Shown: positions 33,749-41,501 of the stretch, one piece after another
How the letters are laid out: every line of letters starts with the position of its first letter
Numbering within the stretch: the stretch's first letter is position 1
Origin: Sandaracinomonas limnophila
GTDB lineage: Bacteria; Bacteroidota; Bacteroidia; Cytophagales; Spirosomataceae
DNA: 64,000 bases
Assembly: GCF_004005965.1 (NCBI RefSeq)
Contig: NZ_SACY01000003.1
Coordinates: 434,001-498,000, forward strand
Direction of reading: 5' to 3'
Notes under the pieces: generated by a model
Seen by the model: the letters and a program-made list of their open reading frames with translations, nothing else
What the model was told of the DNA's origin: nothing
Databases searched by the model: none
Position numbers and translations under genes: made by a program

Positions 33749-34537
33749 AAAAAAAACACAGTTTGGATCACCGGCGCGTCATCAGGAATTGGAGAAGCAT
33801 TGGCCTATGCCTATGCCAGAGAAAATGCCAATTTGATTTTGTCGGCCCGTAGAGAGGAAGAATTGAACCGTGTGGCAGAACTTTGCAGAACTTCTCAAAA
33901 CAAGGTATTGGTCTTACCCTTCGATATGGTAGATTTGGAATATCATTCCACTGCCCTAGAAATTATCGGAAAAGAATTTGATCAAATAGATTTGGTTTAT
34001 TTGAATGCTGGAGTAAGTCAGCGCTCAAGTATTTTAGACACCGATTTTTCTGTTTATCGAAAACTTTTTGAGATTAACTTCTTCTCCATCGTTCATTTGG
34101 TTCAAAAATTAATCCCCGTTTTTCAGAAACAAGGTTTTGGTACTTTTGTGCCCATAGCCTCCGTGGCTGGACGAATTTCAACTCCTAGAAGAGGTGCTTA
34201 TGCGGCAAGCAAACACGCAATAATTGGATTTTTCGATGCATTAAGAGCAGAAATGTACCCCTTGGGCATCAGAGTTTGCACAATTTTGCCAGGTTATATC
34301 AAAACAAATATTTCCATCGCCGCAATGGATGCCACTGGTGGTAAATATGGTAAAATGGATCCAAATCAAGCCAAAGGCTTGGATGTAAATTGGACGGCTG
34401 AAGAAATAAAAAAAGCTGTTTCGGCGGGTTTAAATGAAAAAATAATTGCTGGTAAGAAAGAAAAGTTGGGTCTATTTATCCATCGATTTTTCCCAAAATT
34501 ACTTCCCTTTGTTTTAAGAAAAGTACATAATTCATAG
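33740..34537 (+). CDS. Short-chain dehydrogenase/reductase, DltE-like
   Basis: A 265-residue classical SDR: GASSGIG (about 12-18), LNAG (about 89-92), and the catalytic Ser, Tyr and Lys in PIASVAG and YAASKHA. The arrangement and the long C-terminal region resemble the DltE/YqjQ group of ketoreductases; the substrate is unknown. The frame has a stop at 33734 and no ATG before the Rossmann motif, so translation must begin at TTG 33740 or another non-ATG codon. That codon is made by the AACAATT repeat. The gene might be weakly expressed, or its original start may have been replaced by repeat growth. Confidence 0.82.
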   Translation: MTIKKNTVWITGASSGIGEALAYAYARENANLILSARREEELNRVAELCRTSQNKVLVLPFDMVDLEYHSTALEIIGKEFDQIDLVYLNAGVSQRSSILDTDFSVYRKLFEINFFSIVHLVQKLIPVFQKQGFGTFVPIASVAGRISTPRRGAYAASKHAIIGFFDALRAEMYPLGIRVCTILPGYIKTNISIAAMDATGGKYGKMDPNQAKGLDVNWTAEEIKKAVSAGLNEKIIAGKKEKLGLFIHRFFPKLLPFVLRKVHNS

Positions 34538-34557
34538 GAAAAAAAATATTGTTGACG

Positions 34558-34565
34558 TACCTTTG
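34558..34565 (+). promoter_or_regulatory. Candidate -7 promoter element of metX
   Basis: TACCTTTG matches TAnnTTTG exactly, about 35 nt before the riboswitch core. A proper -33 element is not seen. Confidence 0.5.
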
Positions 34566-34599
34566 CAGCGAGTCAATGAACGCTTGCATTGATTTATAA

Positions 34600-34714
34600 A
34601 GAAGAAGGGAGAGACTAGGCTCGGCGAACTTCTGGCAACCAAATGACGAAGCTATCATTAAGGTGCTACATCCTACCCCAACAAAATGTTGAGGGAAATA
34701 TAAACCTTTCTTGT
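34600..34714 (+). ncRNA. SAM-I-like (S-box) riboswitch upstream of metX
   Basis: Conserved S-box elements occur in order: GGGAGAGACTAGGCTC near 34607-34622, GAACTTCTGGCAACC ending at 34640, AAGGTGCTA at 34660-34668 and TCC at 34671-34673. P3 pairs AATGA (34642-34646) with TCATT (34655-34659). P1 pairs AAGAAGG (34602-34608) with CCTTTCTT (34705-34712, one bulge). The P1 3' strand ends 2 nt before the metX ATG, and there is no T tract. SAM binding would thus hide the start region, indicating translational control. The gene downstream is for methionine synthesis, which fits. Confidence 0.78.
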
Positions 34715-35791
34715 ATGCAGGTTAATTTTCAAACATTTCATTATACACATTCATTTCCTCTAGAATTAGGTGGAAGTCTTCCTGAATTACAAATTGCCTA
34801 TCAAACAATTGGTAAATTGAATGAGAAAAAAGACAATGTCGTTTGGATTTGTCATGCATTTACGGGTAGTCAAGATGTAGCAGATTGGTGGCAGGGCTTG
34901 GTTGGAACAGGAAAATTATTCAATCCGGAAAATCATTTCATCGTTTGCGCAAATATTTTGGGCTCTCATTATGGCACAACAGGTCCATTATCGAATAATC
35001 CAAAAACAAACAAACCCTATTTTCACGATTTTCCAGAGGTAACTATTCGAGATGTGGTTAGTTCGCTGGATTTATTAAGAAAGCATTTAGGGATTCAAAA
35101 AATTAAAATTTGCATTGGCGGTTCTTTGGGTGGACAACAGGCAGTTGAATGGAGCATTTCTCATCCAAATATTTTTGAACAATTGATATTAGTAGCCACA
35201 GATGCTGTTTTTTCTCCATGGGGTATTGCTTTTAATGAGTCCCAACGAATGGCTATTGAAATCGATCCTACTTGGAAGGAATCCAATCCAAAAGCAGGAT
35301 TAGAAGGAATGAAGGTAGCAAGAGCTACCGCATTAATATCTTATAGAAATTACGAAACCTATCATATCACACAAAATAGAGGGGAAAATGCCCTAGGCAA
35401 TCAATTAAGAGCCATTTCCTATCAAAGATATCAAGGTGAAAAATTAGCACAACGATTCAATGCCTATTCCTACTATAGATTATCTCAAATGATGGATAGT
35501 CAAGACGTAGGCAGAAACCGAGGTGGGGTGATTGCAGCATTAAAACAAATTAAGGCAAAAACTCTAGTTATTGGCATCAAATCGGATGCACTTTTCCCTA
35601 TCAATGAACAAGAATTTTTAGCGAAACATATTCCAGGAGCATCATTTCAGATCATAGATTCACTATATGGACATGATGGATTTTTGATTGAAAACAGTTT
35701 GATGACCAAGGCGATAAGATTATGGCAAAAATTGATTCGATTGGAGATTAATCCGATGGAAGCATTCTTCAAAAAACTAGAAATGGTATAA
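34715..35791 (+). CDS. metX: Homoserine O-acetyltransferase
   Basis: A 358-residue alpha/beta-hydrolase-fold acyltransferase that makes O-acetylhomoserine from homoserine and acetyl-CoA for methionine synthesis. Typical pieces are HAFTGSQDVADWW, NILGSHYGTTGP, the nucleophile Ser137 in GGSLGGQQA, an acid in GIKSDALFP and His in YGHDGFLIE. An in-frame ATG at 34643 lies inside the riboswitch and gives residues unlike the family; the start at 34715 directly follows P1 and begins MQVNFQTFHY as in homologues. A small membrane-protein gene starts 1 nt after the stop. No other met gene is present here. Confidence 0.92.
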   Translation: MQVNFQTFHYTHSFPLELGGSLPELQIAYQTIGKLNEKKDNVVWICHAFTGSQDVADWWQGLVGTGKLFNPENHFIVCANILGSHYGTTGPLSNNPKTNKPYFHDFPEVTIRDVVSSLDLLRKHLGIQKIKICIGGSLGGQQAVEWSISHPNIFEQLILVATDAVFSPWGIAFNESQRMAIEIDPTWKESNPKAGLEGMKVARATALISYRNYETYHITQNRGENALGNQLRAISYQRYQGEKLAQRFNAYSYYRLSQMMDSQDVGRNRGGVIAALKQIKAKTLVIGIKSDALFPINEQEFLAKHIPGASFQIIDSLYGHDGFLIENSLMTKAIRLWQKLIRLEINPMEAFFKKLEMV

Positions 35792-35792
35792 A

Positions 35793-36149
35793 ATGGCACG
35801 ACTAATCCTATCCTATGGTGGTTTATTGCTATTGGTTTTTGCAATTAAAAACCTTAGACCTGAATGGATACATGGAGAAATTCTGATCATTTGGGCATTT
35901 TTTACCTTTTTAGGCTATCTCTCACATTTACTTCATGGCTTTGGCATGGAAAAGGACAGAGAAAAACTTGTCCCCTTTCACATGGCGACACAAGGAATTC
36001 GATTTTTATGTAGTTTAATTTTTGTAGGATTTTATGCCTATTTAAAAATTGAAAATATCTACTTATTTATAATCGACTTTTTTGTACTCTATTTATTTAG
36101 TACTTATTTTGAAATAAGTGGATTGCTTCGTAAATTGCGACGATTTTAA
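35793..36149 (+). CDS. Small four-helix membrane protein before the ATP synthase genes
   Basis: A 118-residue protein with about four hydrophobic segments (near 5-19, 29-46, 66-87 and 92-108) and a basic C-terminus (RKLRRF). It is not recognised by motif. In other Bacteroidota a small membrane protein of this kind (for example DUF6168 or AtpI-like) lies directly upstream of atpB, so it could be an assembly or ion-related helper of F-ATPase. It starts 1 nt after metX, so it is probably translated from the metX mRNA. Position is the only support for an ATP synthase link. Confidence 0.6.
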   Translation: MARLILSYGGLLLLVFAIKNLRPEWIHGEILIIWAFFTFLGYLSHLLHGFGMEKDREKLVPFHMATQGIRFLCSLIFVGFYAYLKIENIYLFIIDFFVLYLFSTYFEISGLLRKLRRF

Positions 36150-36183
36150 TTGTCAAGGAAGACTTTTTTCAAAATTGACAATT
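36148..36183 (+). repeat. Inverted repeat between the small membrane protein gene and atpB
   Basis: AATTGTCA (36148-36155) and TGACAATT (36176-36183) can form an 8-bp stem with a 20-nt loop. The stem overlaps the stop codon of the upstream gene. It may be an mRNA structure before atpB; there is no T tract after it. Confidence 0.45.
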
Positions 36184-36243
36184 TAACCATCAGCTAATCA
36201 ACGTGTTAGCAAAATCAAATTAAATAAGTAAAAAAAAGTACGA

Positions 36244-37362
36244 ATGAGCAATTTGGCTAAGGTTTTCAACCCAAAAATGTATTTTTCAAATATTCTGCTT
36301 GGAGTATTAATTTCTTTCTTGAGCTTTCATGGATATGCGCAAGAAGATCATGCTTCTGCCACAGCTACTACAGAAGGCCATGAGGTTGTTGCCGACTCTA
36401 CCCAACATGGAGAGGCAAAAGCAGAGGCTGGCGCAGAGGAAAAATTTGATGCAGGTAAATTGATTTTACATCATATTGCGGATGAGCACGATTGGCATTT
36501 GTTTACATTAGGCCATTTTCACGCCACCATTCCACTTCCAGTAATTGTTTACACGGAATCTAAAGGATTGAATGTTTTCATGTCTTCAAACTTCCAGAAT
36601 GAGCATCACGAGGAAGTGCCTTACAACGGCTTCGTATTAGAACATGGAAAAATTCATGCTGAAAACGGTGAAAAAGTTTGGGACATTTCCATCACTAAAA
36701 ACGTTGCCTCCATGTTAATTTCAGCAATTTTATTGTTGACAATTTTCATTGGTATTGGAAGAAGATATGCTGAAAACCCACACCGTGCACCTAAAGGAAT
36801 TCAGTCTTTATTTGAGCCAATTATTTTATTCGTAAGGGATGAGATTGCTATTAATAACATTGGCAAAAAACATTATAAGCGTTTTATGCCGTATTTGTTG
36901 ACCATATTTTTCTTTATCTGGTTCAATAATATGTTAGGTTTGATTCCAGGTGGGGCAAACGTAACAGGTAACATTGCTATCACTATGGTTTTAGCTGTGA
37001 TTGCATTTTTTGTTACAAACTTTAATGGAAAATCAACCTATTGGACGCACATTTTTGCAATGCCAGGTGTACCAAAATGGATGTTAGTTATTTTGACTCC
37101 CGTTGAAATTATTGGTATTTTCATGAAGCCATTCTCATTGATGGTTCGTTTGTTTGCCAATTTAACTTCTGGACACATTATTTTATTGAGCTTAGTTTCT
37201 TTAATTTTTATATTTAAGAGCGCATTTTTAGGATTTGCCGTAGTGCCATTCTCCTTATTTATGAACGTAATTGAGCTTATTGTTGCCTTCATTCAAGCAT
37301 TTATTTTCACCATGTTAGTGTCAACATACATTGGTGCAGCTATTGAGGAGCATCATCATTAA
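36244..37362 (+). CDS. atpB: F-type ATP synthase subunit a
   Basis: A 372-residue proton-channel subunit of Fo. The first 30 residues form a signal-like hydrophobic segment, followed by a long His/Glu/Ala-rich extracytoplasmic region to about 155, an extension known from Bacteroidota subunit a. The membrane core follows, with the essential arginine in LMVRLFANLTSGH and a C-terminal helix ending in STYIGAAIEEHHH. atpE follows after 39 nt. No obvious promoter is seen in the 94 nt before the gene. It works with subunits c and b encoded next to it. Confidence 0.94.
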   Translation: MSNLAKVFNPKMYFSNILLGVLISFLSFHGYAQEDHASATATTEGHEVVADSTQHGEAKAEAGAEEKFDAGKLILHHIADEHDWHLFTLGHFHATIPLPVIVYTESKGLNVFMSSNFQNEHHEEVPYNGFVLEHGKIHAENGEKVWDISITKNVASMLISAILLLTIFIGIGRRYAENPHRAPKGIQSLFEPIILFVRDEIAINNIGKKHYKRFMPYLLTIFFFIWFNNMLGLIPGGANVTGNIAITMVLAVIAFFVTNFNGKSTYWTHIFAMPGVPKWMLVILTPVEIIGIFMKPFSLMVRLFANLTSGHIILLSLVSLIFIFKSAFLGFAVVPFSLFMNVIELIVAFIQAFIFTMLVSTYIGAAIEEHHH

Positions 37363-37401
37363 TTTGTATTTATTTTTTATTCATAACTTAATTTAATTAT
37401 T

Positions 37402-37647
37402 ATGTCTTTATTATCAGTTTTATTGGAAGTTTCTATTGGAACAGGTTTGGCAGGTATCGGTGCTGGTTTAGCAGCTATCGCAGCAGGTTTAGGTATCGGT
37501 AACATCGGTGCTTCTGCTATGGAAGGTATCGCTCGTCAACCAGAAGCTGCTGGAAAAATCCAAGGTGCGATGTTGATCGTAGCTGCTTTCGTTGAAGCGG
37601 TTGCTCTTTTCGCAGCAGTAATTTGTTTGTTGGTAACTTTAAAGTAA
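37402..37647 (+). CDS. atpE: F-type ATP synthase subunit c
   Basis: An 81-residue hairpin of two transmembrane helices joined by the polar loop ARQPEAAGK. The ion-binding carboxylate is Glu65 in AAFVEAVALF. The following residues are Ala-Val rather than Ser/Thr, so the sodium-binding signature is not seen and a proton is likely. Glycine-rich helix 1 (GIGAGLAAIAAGLGIG) packs the c-ring. The codon choice is strongly biased, as expected for a subunit made in many copies. The gap to atpF (126 nt) is long and contains two hairpins. Confidence 0.95.
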   Translation: MSLLSVLLEVSIGTGLAGIGAGLAAIAAGLGIGNIGASAMEGIARQPEAAGKIQGAMLIVAAFVEAVALFAAVICLLVTLK

Positions 37648-37663
37648 TCCAACAACAGACTTC

Positions 37664-37742
37664 CCAAAGGCTAGCTTTGGATTAAAGTCAAAAAAAATAA
37701 AATTGTGATTATGAAACAATAGGTAACATAATCACAATTTTT
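37664..37742 (+). promoter_or_regulatory. Two hairpins between atpE and atpF
   Basis: CCAAAG/CTTTGG (37664-37669 and 37675-37680) forms a small hairpin 16 nt after the atpE stop. A second has a perfect 14-bp A/T-rich stem (37700-37713 with 37727-37740), a 13-nt loop, and five T from the stem end. It may be a partial terminator or an mRNA stabiliser that raises subunit c output relative to later genes. Confidence 0.6.
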
Positions 37743-37773
37743 ACAAGTAAGAATAAAATAAAAAAATAATATT

Positions 37774-38265
37774 ATGGGTTTAATTACTCCTGAATTTGGT
37801 CTGATTTTTTGGCAACTTATTATCTTCGGACTTTTGTTTTTCCTTTTGAGCAAATTTGCTTGGAAACCAATTGTAAACTCTTTAAATGAGCGTGAAGCAT
37901 CTATTGATGAAGCAATCAAATTAGCAGAAACTACTCGAAAAGAGATGGCTGATTTAAAAGCTGGAAACGATCAATTAATAGCAGAGGCTCGCCAAGAAAG
38001 AGATGCATTAATCAAACAAGCAAAAGAAGCAGCTGATGCAATGATTGCACAAGCAAAAAACGATGCACAAAACGCAGCTAATGCTGAAATTGAAAAAGCA
38101 CGTACTGCTTTTGAACAAGAGAAAAATGCAGCTGTAGCATCTATTCGCAAAGAAGCGGCAGTTCTTTCTTTAGATTTGGCTGAAAAAGTATTGAAAAGCC
38201 AATTAAAAGATAAAGACGCTCAAGAAAAATTAGTTTCTGAGTGGATGAAAGAAGTTTCTTTATAA
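37774..38265 (+). CDS. atpF: F-type ATP synthase subunit b
   Basis: A 163-residue peripheral-stalk subunit: a single N-terminal transmembrane helix (about 9-27), then a long charged heptad-rich coiled coil from 40 onward with much Ala, Lys, Glu and Asp (such as AKEAADAMIAQAKNDAQNAA), and a short C-terminal segment ending in WMKEVSL. It dimerises and binds subunit delta, whose gene begins 24 nt later. Size is normal. It has no fused delta domain. Confidence 0.93.
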   Translation: MGLITPEFGLIFWQLIIFGLLFFLLSKFAWKPIVNSLNEREASIDEAIKLAETTRKEMADLKAGNDQLIAEARQERDALIKQAKEAADAMIAQAKNDAQNAANAEIEKARTAFEQEKNAAVASIRKEAAVLSLDLAEKVLKSQLKDKDAQEKLVSEWMKEVSL

Positions 38266-38289
38266 TTTGAATTAGTAAATTTTTGACAA

Positions 38290-38826
38290 ATGTCTGAATT
38301 AATAGTAGCAAACAGATACGCAAAATCTTTATTAGACTTAGCTGTAGAAAAAAAGGCAGTTAAAGACGTTTATAAAGACATGTTAGATTTTGTAGAATCT
38401 TGTGATGCAAGCCAAGAATTAGTTTTAGCAATGAAGAGTCCAATTATCAAACATACAGATAAATTGGCCATCTTGACTAAACTTTTCAAAAAAGCATTTA
38501 ATCCAATTTCATTTAGCATTTTTGAAATTATCACGAAAAAAAATCGTGAATCTTTTCTTCCTGCTATTGCAAAGCAATTTGTTAACCTTTATTCAGAACA
38601 CAAAGGAATTCAAAAGGCTGAAGTTATTTCTTCTACAGCATTAACGGCTGACCAAAAGAAAAACTTTACTGAAATTGTAAAAAAACATACCGGTAAGGAG
38701 GTTGAATTAATTGAAAAAGTTGATTCAAGCCTAATTGGTGGTTATATTCTTCGCGTTGGGGATAAGCAAATTGATGACTCCATCAGAAGAAAACTGAACG
38801 ACTTAAAAGTTTCATTAGCATCCTAA
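38290..38826 (+). CDS. atpH: F-type ATP synthase subunit delta
   Basis: A 178-residue OSCP/delta subunit that joins the peripheral stalk to F1. The N-terminal helical bundle (ANRYAKSLLDLAVEKK) and the C-terminal signature IGGYILRVGDKQIDDSIRRKLNDL are clear. In many Bacteroidota atpA and atpG follow directly. Here a strong terminator follows 4 nt after the stop, so the F1 alpha, gamma, beta and epsilon genes must lie elsewhere. Confidence 0.94.
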   Translation: MSELIVANRYAKSLLDLAVEKKAVKDVYKDMLDFVESCDASQELVLAMKSPIIKHTDKLAILTKLFKKAFNPISFSIFEIITKKNRESFLPAIAKQFVNLYSEHKGIQKAEVISSTALTADQKKNFTEIVKKHTGKEVELIEKVDSSLIGGYILRVGDKQIDDSIRRKLNDLKVSLAS

Positions 38827-38830
38827 CAAA

Positions 38831-38855
38831 AAGCCTTGCAATGCAAGGCTTTTTT
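38831..38855 (+). terminator. Intrinsic terminator after atpH
   Basis: AAGCCTTG (38831-38838) pairs with CAAGGCTT (38844-38851) around a 5-nt loop, followed by a T run to 38855. The DUF423 ATG starts 5 nt after the T run, so read-through or a promoter inside atpH would be needed for that gene. Confidence 0.85.
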
Positions 38856-38860
38856 ATTCT

Positions 38861-39241
38861 ATGAAAAACACAAATCTAATCGTTGGTTTTATTCAAGCAG
38901 CCTTATCAGTTGCTTTAGGGGCATTTGGTGCACACAGTTTTCACGATTTCCTATTAGCAGCAAACCGAATAGATACTTTTGAAACTGCTGCTAAATATCA
39001 AATGTATGGAGCATTTGCTCTTATTTTGGTAGGCATTTGGCAAAATCAAATGAGCAATAAAATTATCAGAAGAGGAAGTAGATTATTGATTGCAGGAAGT
39101 ATAATTTTCCCAGCATCATTGTATTTAATTTGTTTAACTGGCCAAACCTTTTGGGGAGCAATTGCTCCAATTGGTGGTTTATCCTATATTTTAGGCTTTT
39201 CTTTCATGGCCTACGCAGCTTGGTTAGCATCAAAAAATTAG
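38861..39241 (+). CDS. DUF423 (YgdD-like) small membrane protein
   Basis: A 126-residue inner-membrane protein with four predicted helices. The family features are LGAFGAHSFHDFL near 20-32, KYQMYGAFALILVG near 46-59, the central GSRLLIAGSIIFPASLYL, and the final APIGGLSYILGFSFMAYAAW. DUF423 proteins have no established function. It lies immediately after the atpH terminator and overlaps the tail of the converging kinase-like gene by 4 nt. Confidence 0.85.
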   Translation: MKNTNLIVGFIQAALSVALGAFGAHSFHDFLLAANRIDTFETAAKYQMYGAFALILVGIWQNQMSNKIIRRGSRLLIAGSIIFPASLYLICLTGQTFWGAIAPIGGLSYILGFSFMAYAAWLASKN

Positions 39242-40260
39242 TGTTTACGTACTAATTCCAAACTATGCCAAACAATTTGTCCCATTGTCTCGCATTGTAA
39301 AAATCGATTGTCTTTGTAATGATTTGACAACTCCTTTCGCAACTGTTTTACATTTTCAAAAGGTGCAATTTCATCTTTTGCCATCACTTCCATTAGGTCA
39401 TATACCCGCTGACTTTCAGATTTCAATCGACTTGCTATCATTGACCGCTCTTCAATTTGGTATTGATGCATAGACTCTGAAGTCATGTATTTCATTCCCA
39501 AATCAATTAAGGGATTATTCTGTTTGAAATATTGAGGTAAATAAACGGATTTTTTGCCCTCATAACATTGCTGATCAAAATCGATAGGTCGAATTCTGTA
39601 ATAGATTTCTTCAAAATCTGGCGTTGTAATAATTACATAATTGGCGCTGTGCATATCGCCCAATAACTGGACCAAACAACGCTCATTAAACTTCACAAAC
39701 TCTTTTGCCAATCGGATGGGGGCCTCTATACTTTCTAGATCCTCTTGGTTTAAAAATACATCACCGGGTACCCCCGCAATGTGTTCTTCAACAAGTGTAT
39801 TCCCGTAAGTCACATAATTGATACGATTGGGTGACAAAATATGTTCCAATTCCAAGCCATATACCCTGCTTGCGTCTGCTTGTTTAATATAAAAATAATC
39901 GAAATTGTCGTTTACCTCATTAACTATTCGAACACGAAATGGGAAGGTGTTGCCATAAGTACAAAAATCGACGCGATCAATGACAAGGTGTTTGATTACA
40001 TCTTCGTTTCCATCCGTCTTCAAATCTGCATAAATTCTTTTCAAGGCCTCATAAACCTCTTGCTGATCATTTGGAGAATAATAGACTGTTTGCCAAAGTG
40101 TATCCTTTCCGTTTTTGTCGTACAAATTAATAGCATTTTCATACCGATGTAAATCCTCATAAGAAATAGTCATCGGGTATTCACGGTTATATTTAATTAA
40201 ATATTTCCGCAATTGATTATTGATCCGATAGAGCTCTTTTTTCTTTGAGATTAAAGCCAT
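39238..40260 (-). CDS. Uncharacterised protein with kinase-like fold signatures
   Basis: A 340-residue soluble protein with no assigned function. Several features suggest a protein-kinase/aminoglycoside-phosphotransferase-like core: FYIKQAD with Lys126 (candidate ATP lysine), Glu137 or Glu139 in the next helix, a hinge-like NTLVEEHIAGVPGDVF (154-169), a catalytic-loop pattern GDMHSANYVI (Asp202 to Asn207), and IDFD (226-229) where DFG would stand. The region resembles the HGDxHxxN...IDFD pattern of APH and similar kinases. It overlaps the MFS gene stop by 1 nt and ends the mrdA-rodA-MFS unit. The fold is inferred by eye; no substrate is proposed. Confidence 0.6.
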   Translation of the reverse strand: MALISKKKELYRINNQLRKYLIKYNREYPMTISYEDLHRYENAINLYDKNGKDTLWQTVYYSPNDQQEVYEALKRIYADLKTDGNEDVIKHLVIDRVDFCTYGNTFPFRVRIVNEVNDNFDYFYIKQADASRVYGLELEHILSPNRINYVTYGNTLVEEHIAGVPGDVFLNQEDLESIEAPIRLAKEFVKFNERCLVQLLGDMHSANYVIITTPDFEEIYYRIRPIDFDQQCYEGKKSVYLPQYFKQNNPLIDLGMKYMTSESMHQYQIEERSMIASRLKSESQRVYDLMEVMAKDEIAPFENVKQLRKELSNHYKDNRFLQCETMGQIVWHSLELVRKH

Positions 40261-41492
40261 TATTCAACAAAATCGAGGTTTTTATGAAACGTATCCTTCA
40301 ATTGAGAAAGTGCAAAAAGCGCAAATGTAAAACAAATAACACCCACAATGGCTGCACTATTTAAAAGTCCAACAGACGGAATTAAAAATTTAAAAAATAA
40401 ACTTATGGGTATCAATGCCCCACGAACAAAATTAGGAACAGTTGTGGTAACGGTTGACCGCAAATTTGTTCCAAATTGCTCAGAAGCGGAGGTAACAAAA
40501 ACTGCCCAATATCCTCCAAAAAATCCCAAAGCAGTAATAATCACTTTTGCCGTAACAGTATCAATGTCTTTTAATAAAAACAAATAACTAACCATTATTA
40601 GGATAGAAACAAAAATGAAATAATTCATCACTTTGATTCTACTTTTCAATAATTGACTGAAATAACCCGAGGCAAAATCGCCAATGGATAATCCCAAATA
40701 ACAATACATCACAGCATCACCTCCAGTTATTTTGCCATCAATCCCAATCAATTGAGTGATTTCGGGTGAAGAAAAAGCTAAAATTCCAATGATGTACCAA
40801 ATGGGAACACCCATTAAAATACAATACAAATACCTTAAAAAGATTTCCTTGTTACTGAATAATTGAAAGAAATTGCCCTTTGATATTCCTTTATCCATTT
40901 CATTATACAAATTGGATTCAAAAGTACCTAAACGTAATAAAAGCAGGGCTAATCCCATTCCACCACCGATAAAATAGCAGGTTCTCCACCATTCGGGATC
41001 CATACTTAAATTCGCAACAATAGGAGCAAAAATAGCACCAGCAGCTCCTACTCCAGCAATAAACAATGTTCCAATTCCACGTTTTGAGGTAGGCAAACTT
41101 TCATTAACCAGGGTAACTCCTGCACCTAATTCTCCTGCGAGACCAATTCCTGCAATAAATCTTAAAATACTGTATTGATTGATATCTGTAACAAAACCAT
41201 TGAGAACATTTGCTAGGGAATACATCAAGATTGATCCAAACAAAACAGATTTTCTTCCTTTTTTATCACCAAATATTCCCCACAAAATACCTCCTAGCAA
41301 CATGCCCCCCATTTGAATGTTCATTAAATTCAAACCGGCATTTAGGGTTTGGTTTTCGTCAAATCCTAAACTTTTTAAACTGGGATTTCTAACAACTGTA
41401 AATAAAATTAAGTCATACACATCTACGAAATAGCCGAGGGAGGCTACAGCAATGAGCAATTTTGCTTTGGAAGAAATTTTATCTGTATTCAT
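40260..41492 (-). CDS. MFS transporter of the sugar/organic-ion porter group
   Basis: A 410-residue inner-membrane transporter with about twelve helices. The loop between helices 2 and 3 carries the MFS signature GIFGDKKGRKSVLF, and helix 4 has RFIAGIGLAGELGAGVTLVNE, as in the sugar porter/metabolite-H+ symporter groups. The substrate is not predictable. It begins 9 nt after rodA ends and overlaps the kinase-like gene by 1 nt, so all are probably on one mRNA. The pairing of a transporter with a kinase-like protein could mean uptake and phosphorylation, which is inference. Confidence 0.82.
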   Translation of the reverse strand: MNTDKISSKAKLLIAVASLGYFVDVYDLILFTVVRNPSLKSLGFDENQTLNAGLNLMNIQMGGMLLGGILWGIFGDKKGRKSVLFGSILMYSLANVLNGFVTDINQYSILRFIAGIGLAGELGAGVTLVNESLPTSKRGIGTLFIAGVGAAGAIFAPIVANLSMDPEWWRTCYFIGGGMGLALLLLRLGTFESNLYNEMDKGISKGNFFQLFSNKEIFLRYLYCILMGVPIWYIIGILAFSSPEITQLIGIDGKITGGDAVMYCYLGLSIGDFASGYFSQLLKSRIKVMNYFIFVSILIMVSYLFLLKDIDTVTAKVIITALGFFGGYWAVFVTSASEQFGTNLRSTVTTTVPNFVRGALIPISLFFKFLIPSVGLLNSAAIVGVICFTFALFALSQLKDTFHKNLDFVE

Positions 41493-41501
41493 AGGTTTAA
41501 T

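Noticed and set aside
34643-34714. An upstream ATG extending metX by 24 codons
   Set aside because: These bases form the conserved core of the SAM-I-like aptamer, and the extra residues are not family-like. The start at 34715 fits.
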